A DNA stretch of 14,785 nt from Nanobdellota archaeon (lineage in GTDB: Archaea > Nanobdellota > Nanobdellia > SCGC-AAA011-G17 > GW2011-AR17): contig JASEIA010000032.1 of assembly GCA_030018575.1 (NCBI GenBank), forward strand, positions 1 through 14,785, written 5' to 3'. The notes beneath the pieces were generated by a model. It made no database searches. It saw only the letters and a list, made by a program, of their open reading frames with translations, and was not told where the DNA came from. The translations under genes were made by a program, and so were the position numbers. Below are positions 1-6,900 of the stretch, in pieces. How positions within the stretch are numbered: position 1 is the stretch's first letter; each line of letters starts with the position of its first letter.

Positions 1-34
1 CTTATTCTTCTCTAAAGGGATTAAGCACTATTAA

Positions 35-46
35 CTTATATTTAAG
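35..46 (-). promoter_or_regulatory. Possible TATA box for a leftward gene outside the window
   Basis: The minus strand reads CTTAAATATAAG just beyond the trm1 stop. It resembles the other TATA elements here and would direct transcription off the left edge. No start codon lies at the usual 20-24 nt spacing inside the window, so this is weak. Confidence 0.2.
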
Positions 47-62
47 GCGGAAGTTGATTGTT

Positions 63-1115
63 TTAGAGCAAGCTAATAATATCCTTAACAGAAGCATCTG
101 TCTTTATGCCTTCCGGCTTGAAATGCGTTCTTGAAGCTTTAAATCCTTTTGCTTGAATCCCTGCAATAAGCATGTCGTGCTTCAAAGCAGGTTTTCCAGC
201 TAATTTAGCCAGCCTGTGGCTGTCAAAATGCCATGGCACAGCTATCTTGCTTTCTTCCTGAATATAAGGGATTAACTCAAAAGAAGAGGCAAGTGATTCA
301 TCCCACAGCTTGCCAAGCCATAAAGGTCCTGCGTATTCCATTTGAGAAAAGCAGCACGTGCCTTCAGGGCTATCAGAGACACATCTATGCAAGCATTTTG
401 TGCAATAGAGAATATAGCCCTGCCCTTCTTTAACTGCATTTAATGCATTTTCAGAGGCGTTACAGCGAAGATAAGCCCGCATATAGTGGCTGCTGCTGTG
501 GCTGAAAACAGGGAAAAGCGCCTTTCCGCGCTTTAAGCCAAGCTCCTGCATTGAATGAATAAGTATTCTCAATCCTGTTTCCTTGTTAAACTCATTGTTC
601 AAAGGTTTTGAGCTATACTTTCTTAGGCAAGCTTTTACATAACTGCCGCAAAGACAGGAGGTGTCTGTTGCAGTCACAGCCAAAATGCCATTATCAGCAA
701 GGGATTTTATTGCATTTTCAGCATAATAAACCGGGGTTCCAAATGGGTCAATGTCAATATAATCATATAACTTTCCCTCTGAAAGCAAGGATTTAATATC
801 CTTGTTAGAAGCTGTTATTGAATTCTCAACATTGTTCAATGCAATGTTAATCTTCATTGCATCAAAAGCCTCTTTTCCAATATCGTTTGCAGTTATGCCT
901 GAAGCATTTGCCTCCAATGCCATTCTTACAGCCCTTATCCCGCTTGCCTCCATTCCCAAGCAAATATTTTTAGGTTTTAACTGCTTTACAATCCACACTG
1001 CAACATCCCTGTTCAGCTTCATCACAGGATTATAGAATACAGGGGTCTTTGCAGACTCATCCTGCCATTCTGAAGCATAAAATTCCGCATTCCCTTCCTT
1101 AAACAGCTTTAGCAT
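63..1115 (-). CDS. trm1: tRNA (guanine26-N2)-dimethyltransferase Trm1
   Basis: A 350-aa class I SAM-dependent methyltransferase that makes N2,N2-dimethylguanosine at G26 of tRNA. Visible family marks are FYNPVMKLNRD (residues 27-37), the SAM-site region LGMEASGIRA (53-62), the Trm1 catalytic motif DIDPFGTP (121-128), the TDTSCLCG segment (about 150-157), a cysteine cluster likely to bind zinc (C238, C241, C245, C254, C255) and GPLWLG (263-268). Length is close to archaeal Trm1. The ATG at 1115 is supported by a TATA box ending 22 nt upstream, which implies a leaderless mRNA. It diverges from the membrane protein at 1168. The tRNA-Ser in this window carries G at position 26 and is a plausible substrate. 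The start and family call are firm; I see no sign of damage. Confidence 0.95.
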   Translation of the reverse strand: MLKLFKEGNAEFYASEWQDESAKTPVFYNPVMKLNRDVAVWIVKQLKPKNICLGMEASGIRAVRMALEANASGITANDIGKEAFDAMKINIALNNVENSITASNKDIKSLLSEGKLYDYIDIDPFGTPVYYAENAIKSLADNGILAVTATDTSCLCGSYVKACLRKYSSKPLNNEFNKETGLRILIHSMQELGLKRGKALFPVFSHSSSHYMRAYLRCNASENALNAVKEGQGYILYCTKCLHRCVSDSPEGTCCFSQMEYAGPLWLGKLWDESLASSFELIPYIQEESKIAVPWHFDSHRLAKLAGKPALKHDMLIAGIQAKGFKASRTHFKPEGIKTDASVKDIISLL

Positions 1116-1133
1116 AGCGCCTAAATAATACCG

Positions 1134-1154
1134 AAGCTTTATAAATTTAAGCTT
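1134..1154. promoter_or_regulatory. Shared symmetric bidirectional promoter
   Basis: The 52-bp gap between the divergent ATGs holds TTTATAAA at 1138-1145, which is its own reverse complement. Exactly 22 nt separate it from the trm1 ATG (1115, minus) and from the membrane-protein ATG (1168, plus). It is flanked by AAGCTT inverted repeats (1134-1139 and 1149-1154). Both spacings fit an archaeal TATA box about 25 nt before a leaderless start. One TBP site may therefore serve both directions. Confidence 0.75.
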
Positions 1155-1167
1155 GTTTTAAGTTCTT

Positions 1168-1773
1168 ATGCAAAAATTGACATTAATAGGTATTATAGTC
1201 GCGGTATTAGCACTGATGCCATTTGCGTCAGCAGCCAATACTTATGCATTAAAAGAGTTTACAAAGGATAATTCAATGCAGGCGATTGTTCTTGAGAAAG
1301 GGGACATTGTTGAATTCAACCTTCTGGATGGAACACATTCGCTTCGGGTAAAAGAGATTGCAAGAAGCAATACATCAATCAAGCTTAATGTATATCCCTT
1401 TACCAGCAAGGGGGCAAGCATGGCGCAGCAGATTCCTTTCTTCGGGCTGGACAATGTCGTAAAAGTGGACCTGGACAGGGACGGGCAGGAAGATGTCCTG
1501 CTGGATATTTATGAGATAAATGACAGAAGGGTTACTCTTGTGATAGTAAGCGCCAAGGACAGGGCAGAAGCGCAGGAAGAAGCAGCGCTTGAAGCAATGC
1601 CTGAGATAACAGGCACGCCAGAAGGGCAGGGGGTTGTTAAAGAGCAAAAAGATTATTCAAAGACATACTGGGCCGTTGCAATTGCAATAATCCTGCTTGG
1701 CGCCTTCCTTTATGCAAAAGCAATTAACGCAAAAAAAGAAAAGCCCCATCCAAAAAAAGAATTAGAAGATTAA
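1168..1773 (+). CDS. Secreted/anchored membrane protein with a Ca-loop-like motif, unknown function
   Basis: A 201-aa protein that I do not recognise as a named family. Residues 1-22 form a Sec signal peptide with a likely cleavage after ASA. Residues about 167-186 form a second hydrophobic helix, followed by a short Lys-rich cytoplasmic tail (KEKPHPKKELED). The ectodomain (23-166) looks beta-rich and contains DLDRDGQED at 101-109, a DxDxDGxxD calcium-binding loop pattern also found in VCBS/FG-GAP and dockerin proteins. A Glu/Ala-rich stalk (about 131-150) precedes the anchor. The ATG at 1168 is supported by the shared TATA box 22 nt upstream. The topology suggests a cell-surface protein; calcium binding is inference from the motif alone. 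Confidence 0.85.
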   Translation: MQKLTLIGIIVAVLALMPFASAANTYALKEFTKDNSMQAIVLEKGDIVEFNLLDGTHSLRVKEIARSNTSIKLNVYPFTSKGASMAQQIPFFGLDNVVKVDLDRDGQEDVLLDIYEINDRRVTLVIVSAKDRAEAQEEAALEAMPEITGTPEGQGVVKEQKDYSKTYWAVAIAIILLGAFLYAKAINAKKEKPHPKKELED

Positions 1774-1801
1774 TTTCTTCTTTTATTTTAATTCCCTTTT
1801 T
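1774..1801 (+). terminator. T-rich terminator after the membrane-protein gene
   Basis: Right after the TAA stop the plus strand runs through several T tracts (TTTCTTCTTTTATTTTA, then CCCTTTTTATC). Oligo-T tracts without a hairpin are the usual archaeal intrinsic terminator. Confidence 0.6.
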
Positions 1802-1812
1802 ATCAATTTATT

Positions 1813-1821
1813 AAAAAGAAA
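1813..1821 (-). terminator. T-tract terminator of the tRNA-Ser gene
   Basis: Three nucleotides past the tRNA 3' end the minus strand reads TTTCTTTTT. This fits an archaeal oligo-T terminator for a monocistronic tRNA. Confidence 0.55.
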
Positions 1822-1823
1822 TA

Positions 1824-1907
1824 CGCCGGCACCCGGATTTGAACCGGGAAACCCTTGCGGGAACTAGCTCTCAAGGCTAGCGCGGTACCAGATTGCGCCA
1901 TGCCGGC
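1824..1907 (-). tRNA. tRNA-Ser (anticodon UGA)
   Basis: An 84-nt type II tRNA. The acceptor stem is GCCGGCA/TGCCGGC (7 bp) with discriminator G73 and no encoded CCA. The D stem GCG/CGC is followed by G26 (base 1881). The anticodon stem CTAGC/GCTAG encloses the loop CTTGAGA, giving anticodon UGA (bases 1871-1873), which reads UCA serine. An extra arm (CCC-GCAA-GGG) is present, as serine tRNAs require. The T arm is CCCGG-TTCAAAT-CCGGG. No intron is seen. G26 is the position modified by Trm1, encoded in the same window. It has its own TATA box upstream. Confidence 0.96.
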
Positions 1908-1931
1908 ATCAACGATTAAAGAAACTAGATG

Positions 1932-1939
1932 TTTATAAA
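1932..1939 (-). promoter_or_regulatory. TATA box of tRNA-Ser
   Basis: TTTATAAA lies 24 nt before the tRNA 5' end, the right distance for initiation at the first tRNA base. It sits in the two-base shadow of the upstream methyltransferase stop codon (1941-1943), so the tRNA promoter directly abuts that gene. Confidence 0.75.
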
Positions 1940-1940
1940 C

Positions 1941-2558
1941 CTAATCCTTCACAGACATGTAAACCCTATAGCCGCCTTTCTTTGCTATTGACTCGACATT
2001 GCCAAAAACTTCCTTCATGTGCCCTGCCAGGGTTTCCCCGCCCTTGTTGCGCCTTGCAACCATCTGCAGTGAGCCGCCCTTGTTCAAAAAATCCCCTGCC
2101 TTTTCAATCATTTTAAAGCATACGCTTTTTCCGGCTGTCTGCGGCGGATTAAGAAGAATGGCATCAAACAACCTGCCTTTCACAGGCTCATACATGTCTC
2201 CGCAAAGCGCTTCCGCGTTCTGAAATTCTTTTACATTTTCCTTTGCAAGCAAGCACGCCCTTTCATTCACGTCTGTCATTACAACTGCATTATTTGTGAT
2301 TTTTGAGGCAATAACGCCAATAAGCCCTGTGCCGCAGCCCAAGTCAAGAACAGCATCATGCTTTCCTATTCTCATTGATTCTGCAAGCAATTTTGAGCCT
2401 GCATCTATTCTTTTTGATGCAAAAGTTCCTGAGCCAAGCTTCAGGCAAACTTCAAAACCCCTTACTCTCGCTTTTATTTCCCTTATTTTGAGCTCGGAAG
2501 ACTGTGCTTTTGAGAAATAATGCTCCTGACCGCGCGTTGTGATTTTGTTTACAGACAT
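1941..2558 (-). CDS. RsmC/MJ0882-like class I SAM methyltransferase
   Basis: A 205-aa protein resembling Methanocaldococcus jannaschii MJ0882 and the C-terminal catalytic domain of RsmC, a guanine-N2 rRNA methyltransferase. SAM motif I is VLDLGCGTGLIGV (70-82), an acidic residue for the ribose lies in MTDVNE (94-99), and the N6/N2-amino methyltransferase motif NPP is at 137-139 followed by TAGK. The segment GSGTFASKRIDAG (42-54) and the end KKGGYRVY are also as in that family. The N-terminal RsmC pseudo-domain is absent, as in archaeal members. An AAAGGAGG ribosome site 4 nt before the ATG fixes the start. It is the third gene of the operon starting at 3907, 34 bp after the 235-aa membrane protein. 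The target RNA is not proven. Confidence 0.88.
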   Translation of the reverse strand: MSVNKITTRGQEHYFSKAQSSELKIREIKARVRGFEVCLKLGSGTFASKRIDAGSKLLAESMRIGKHDAVLDLGCGTGLIGVIASKITNNAVVMTDVNERACLLAKENVKEFQNAEALCGDMYEPVKGRLFDAILLNPPQTAGKSVCFKMIEKAGDFLNKGGSLQMVARRNKGGETLAGHMKEVFGNVESIAKKGGYRVYMSVKD

Positions 2559-2562
2559 ATTG

Positions 2563-2570
2563 CCTCCTTT
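2563..2570 (-). promoter_or_regulatory. Strong Shine-Dalgarno site of the methyltransferase
   Basis: AAAGGAGG with a 4-nt spacer to the ATG at 2558. This internal operon gene uses a leadered start, unlike the leaderless first genes of most transcripts here. Confidence 0.75.
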
Positions 2571-2592
2571 AACCTGCCAACTACAAACTAAT

Positions 2593-3300
2593 TCACCTCA
2601 TGATGCCAAGAAGAAGGTAAATCAGCCTGTCAGCTGCCCTCATTATCTCTGCCTCATCCTTTCCCTGCAGGATAATGCAATTTCCCTCAGTTATAATTTT
2701 TGTAGGCTCTGCCAACTGCAGCTTTATAACGCTTGCTTTTGCAGATGCGTCCTTGCAGTCCATAACTGTGTAATTCTTGTATTCGCTTGTCACAGCAGAT
2801 GACACAGGTATATTGAATATGTCCGGCTCTGCAATGACTTTTTGAAGGCCCTGGTAAATGAAAACAGTCGTCTGCCTGAAATCTTCTGTTGGCGCCCATG
2901 TAATGAATACACGCTTATCATCCAAAATCTTGTTTTTTGCAGCCCTGTCAACTTCAACATCTTCCAATTGCGCAGGGTCATTGTAAAGCTCCAGAATATA
3001 CCTGAAATCTTTGATGTACATCTCTGTCCGCCAGCCGACATAACCCCCGCTTATTACCTTTCTCACGTTAAAGCTGTCTTCCCCGTTTGAGTACTGGTAA
3101 TAGGCAAGATCGCTTTTTGACAAAAATCCTGTGTGCTGGTTAATATAGATAATGACGCCAAATAAAACCAAGGAGCCGATAAGGCATAAAACAAGAATAG
3201 TCATCTTCCTGCTGTTTTGCGTGTCATCCACTGATTCATGCTCTCTGCGCTCATGAATTTCATGTTCCTTTTGATGCCCGTGTTCCTTATGCTCTGTCAT
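2593..3300 (-). CDS. Single-pass membrane protein with His/Glu-rich cytoplasmic tail; paralogue of the upstream gene
   Basis: A 235-aa protein with no recognised function. The first 22 residues hold six His and seven Glu, which could bind metal ions. One transmembrane helix follows at about 34-53, then an extracytoplasmic domain to the C-terminus. The ectodomain shares with the 194-aa neighbour a KRVFITWAP-type strand, a Cys pair 26 residues apart (C182, C208), a [NC]C[IL][IV] strand followed by GK, and a final DRLI/DKLI helix. The two are therefore probably a tandem duplication. The Cys pair probably forms a disulfide outside the cell. It starts 22 bp after the 194-aa gene, so the two are co-transcribed. 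Metal binding by the tail is inference. The ribosome site is weak (GAGTG). Confidence 0.85.
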   Translation of the reverse strand: MTEHKEHGHQKEHEIHERREHESVDDTQNSRKMTILVLCLIGSLVLFGVIIYINQHTGFLSKSDLAYYQYSNGEDSFNVRKVISGGYVGWRTEMYIKDFRYILELYNDPAQLEDVEVDRAAKNKILDDKRVFITWAPTEDFRQTTVFIYQGLQKVIAEPDIFNIPVSSAVTSEYKNYTVMDCKDASAKASVIKLQLAEPTKIITEGNCIILQGKDEAEIMRAADRLIYLLLGIMR

Positions 3301-3322
3301 ATTATCACTCGCTTTGCTCGCA

Positions 3323-3907
3323 TCATAATGACGCCAATACTATCAGCTTGTCCACTATCTTTGTAAGCTCCTTTCCCTCTATAACAAGGCAGTCGTTATT
3401 AAATGTTACGCTTGTGATGTTTGTTTCCCTGAATAGTATGACCCCAACGCCGTTTCCGGCGTCTGTGCAGTTCTTTAAAGGCATTTCCGCGCATTCCTCT
3501 ATGTCAACTGTGCAGGCAGGCACAACCAAAGGCGCTGCCGGAATGTTCCTGAAAAACTGGCTCATTGCAGACCTTACCCTCTCTTTTGGGTTGGATGTTA
3601 CATATACCTTGCCGTAGGTTTTTAGCATTGCAAGGTTCACGTAAGGGACTGATATGTTCTTTAATTCATTCGGGTTTGTCATAATCCACACCTTGCTGTT
3701 GTCAGGCTTGGAAGCAACCCATCCCCTGTCAGTTTGGGCAAACTTTAATCCATTGTATTCAATTGCGCCCTGCTGCTCATCATCATTTCTCCACAAGTCC
3801 ATTGCGCTTCCAACCATTATTGCAATTATCAAAATCCCAAGGAATCCAACGTATAATTTCTTGTTTGATTTGTTTTCTCCCCTTGGAGGGCGCCTTATCA
3901 TTTTCAT
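3323..3907 (-). CDS. Single-pass membrane protein, first gene of a leaderless operon
   Basis: A 194-aa protein with no recognised function. A basic N-terminus (MKMIRRPPRGENKSNKK) precedes one transmembrane helix (about 18-36), with the rest outside the cell. The ectodomain has the strand pattern KVWIMTNPNEL...KVYVTSNP, Cys residues at 132, 139, 147 and 173, and the ending DCLVIEGKELTKIVDKLIVL. C147 and C173 are 26 residues apart, as are C182 and C208 in the downstream paralogue. C132 and C139 are extra and could form a second disulfide. ATG 3907 is chosen because a TATA box ends 23 nt upstream. A second ATG two codons later (3901) is possible. The context (surface-protein cluster) suggests a role at the envelope. 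Confidence 0.85.
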   Translation of the reverse strand: MKMIRRPPRGENKSNKKLYVGFLGILIIAIMVGSAMDLWRNDDEQQGAIEYNGLKFAQTDRGWVASKPDNSKVWIMTNPNELKNISVPYVNLAMLKTYGKVYVTSNPKERVRSAMSQFFRNIPAAPLVVPACTVDIEECAEMPLKNCTDAGNGVGVILFRETNITSVTFNNDCLVIEGKELTKIVDKLIVLASL

Positions 3908-3930
3908 ACTTAATCTAAAAAGAGGCGGCT

Positions 3931-3938
3931 TTTATAAA
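3931..3938 (-). promoter_or_regulatory. TATA box of the 194-aa/235-aa/methyltransferase operon
   Basis: TTTATAAA lies 23 nt before the ATG at 3907, within the 70-bp gap after the giant surface-protein gene. This separates the downstream three-gene operon from the pilin/surface-protein pair. Confidence 0.7.
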
Positions 3939-3977
3939 TGTTGCTTTTTTTAGAAGGCTTCTCATCAAGCTATAAAA

Positions 3978-6900
3978 TTACTTCTTTAGAAGCTCTTTTT
4001 CTTCATTGAATGACTTTTCAAGCTCTAATTCTTCCCTTGTCTTGACTTCCTTTCTTTGCGGGGCTTTTTGCGCAGCTGCCTTTATTGCAGAAGCAGGAAT
4101 CTGCTTGAATGCGCCTGAAGGCTTTGCTTCTCCCGAAGGCATGCCTTTCGGGCTGGGGAATGAAGCTTTTGGCGCTTCTTTTCCCTTCATCTTGATTAGC
4201 CCTTTCTTGTACGCAACAAAACCGCCCAGTATTAATGCTATTATGATTATTGCAGGCAAAAGAAATGCAGTGAATGAAAATGTTGAAGGCGTTTCACAGT
4301 CTTTAGGGCAAGTTTCATCTTCCCCTTCATCGCAGCTTCCGTCGCCGCAAACAGGCTCTGCAATTGTTTCTTCCTCTGTTTCTTCTTTAGATGGGCTTGT
4401 GCGCAGCCTTGTCCTGTCATTGCACGGCACTGAGCATTCTCCGCCGCAGTCAACCCCTTCTTCTCCAGGGTCCATCTTCCTGTTGTTGCAGTTAGCAGGC
4501 GTTACGCAATTTGCGCAGGGACCGCCGCAGTCAACATCTGTCTCACCCTGGTTCTTTTTTGCATCAAAACAGCTTGGCGCAAGCTGGTCAGCAGGCGTAA
4601 TGCCGCAGCCGTCATCTGCTGCATCTACTTTTCCATCACAGTCATTGTCAATTGTGTCTGAGCATGTGTTTCCTGTGTTCCTGTTTTCTGTCAACGGCTT
4701 AACCGCTCCCACGCAAGTTCCCCACTTGCCGTCAGCGCATACCTGCAAGCCTGCCTTGCATATTGTTCCAGGGGTTCCTTCACAGCTTTGGTTTGAGCCT
4801 TCAACGCACGGGCAGCCTTCATCAACTTCTCCATCGCAGTCATTGTCAATGCCGTCGCATTTTTCAGTTGTAGGAGAAGCCCTTGAAGTCCTATGGCAGT
4901 ATCCCCACTTGCCGTCAACGCACCTCTGCACCCCTGCCCTGCAGGAGCCGCTGTCAAATCCGCAAGCCTGCGACTGCCCTGTTGTGCAAACGCAGCCCTC
5001 ATCCACTGCTCCGTCGCAGTTGTCATCAACAGCATTGCAGATTTCTGTCCTGGGAGCTGTTCCGCCAATGCATTCCCCCCATCTTCCGCTCATGCCGCAG
5101 GTTCTTGTCCCCTGAGGCATGCATATGCCTTCGCTCGGGCCGCAGTTGTCTGTAACCCCAAACCTGCAAGCATTCCTGCATTCGTCAAGATAATTGCAGG
5201 CAGGGTCCCTGCAGTCAGCAGTTCCGTCGCAGTTATTGTCAATCCCGTCTGTGCAGTTTATTTCTGTTGCAGTCTGCTCATCCAGCGGAGGGCATTCTGC
5301 CAAGCATGTTGGCTCGTCAACAAGGCTGCATTTTCCGCAGTATTCTGTAAGCTTATCTTTCCATACGCCTGAATCGCAGAATTTTTTATGTGCTGTATCG
5401 CAATTCGGGCTTCCGTCTGCTTTTGTGTCAGTGCAGGGTATTGAGCCGCAATTCGAGTCTATTGCGCCGCATTTTGAGCAATAGTCAGCGGCATTAATCG
5501 CGCTCCACGTTCTTGTTGATGTGCAGTAAGCATTTGAAAATACATCGCAAACTCCCGGCGTGCATGGCTTTGCGCATGATGCGTCCTTAACCTTGCAAGC
5601 AGGCAGGTCGCAGTAAGGAGTTCCCACACCGCCTGTTGTCCTCCATGTTTTCGGGTCTCCGAAGCATACTTTGTCAAATTCTGTGTCGCATGCATTCGGG
5701 GTGCATTGGACTGTTGATTCTGCACCATTGAACCAGCTATCATTCTTTCCGCAAGCTGAAGAATAGCCTGTAGTTGTCCACGAGCCGCCTTTGCACAGCT
5801 TGTCAGCCGCCAGGTCGCAGGCTCCCTCAAGGCATCCGCCGCCGCATGAAAGCGCTCCAGGCTCGCAGGATATTGCGCAGGACGAGTCAGTGGCGCCGCA
5901 TTGCTGGCAGTAACCTTGTGTTTTCCATTCGCCTGAATCGCCTGCAGATGAGTCCCACCATTCTTTTGTTTCACGCTTGCACACGCCGTGCGGGGTCTGC
6001 CCAATGCAGTCGGTATCCAGCGGCTGGTCAAGGAGCACATTGCCTTCTGCATCCTCTTTAAAAGGCCTGTCTCCGTCGCAGTCCAAATCCTCATTTCTGA
6101 ATGTCCCTGATGCAGTGTCAAGCTGATGGCAGTTTTCAGTCAATGCACAGACATTGAATCCGTCAGCTTTTTCATAAAAAAGATAGCAGGGCTTATCTTT
6201 GTCTTTGTCTTCATCCCTGCATATATAAGTATAAAATGGCTTTGAGCCGTAAGGCTCATCTTCAGGGATAGTATATTGTGGACAGCTAACTTGGTCAGAG
6301 TCTGTTTCTTGCACGCAATATGAGCTGTCAGCGCAGGCAGGAATAGTCATATCAAACCTGTTAGTCTTGCAGACATGCACTGTTTTTTTGTCTTTTATTT
6401 CGCATGAGCCGGGCTCTAAATCTTCATCTACCCACCTTCTCTGGTCCGCAGGCGTGCCTTCCGCGTCCCTTAAATTACCTTTGCTGTAACAGTAAACATC
6501 AAAATGTATCCTGCCAAAGTTTTCATCACAATAATAGCCGAGATCATCATCTGAATCCCAATTACAGCCATAAGTCATGCCCCAAAGCATTTCTCCTTCT
6601 TTAACCTCTATCCTGTTTGCAGGGTTGTTCATTTTGTCAAGCCATCTTTGAGGAATCTCCTCTTCATCTGTGCCTCCATCGTGTATTTTTATGCCGTTCC
6701 TGTTGTAGGCATAGAAATGTTCCTCAGAACCAAGATTGTCCCAAATGTCCCCAAAAGGCGGCAAGGCGCCGATTTTGCATGACGCATGTGCGCCCATTAT
6801 GCAGCCAGGCTCATCATCATCATAGGCATATATCTCATAATTAAACGCCCCATCGTCGCCAAGCCCGATAATGCCCTGGTAACTGTTCCAGATTCCATTT

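Noticed and set aside
3952..3962. Palindrome AGAAGGCTTCT as a terminator of the giant-protein operon
   Set aside because: The stem is short and is followed by A-rich, not T-rich, sequence on the transcribed strand.
4006..5115. A 369-codon open frame on the plus strand opposite the giant surface protein
   Set aside because: It lies antisense to the Cys-rich repeat region, where the repeated codon pattern suppresses stops on the other strand. Its product is a low-complexity Ser/Pro/Gln-rich chain, and it has no promoter or ribosome site.
5459..6121. A 220-codon open frame on the minus strand in another frame of the giant protein
   Set aside because: It is an out-of-frame shadow within the Cys-repeat region; the in-frame product has clear domain repeats, while this one has none.
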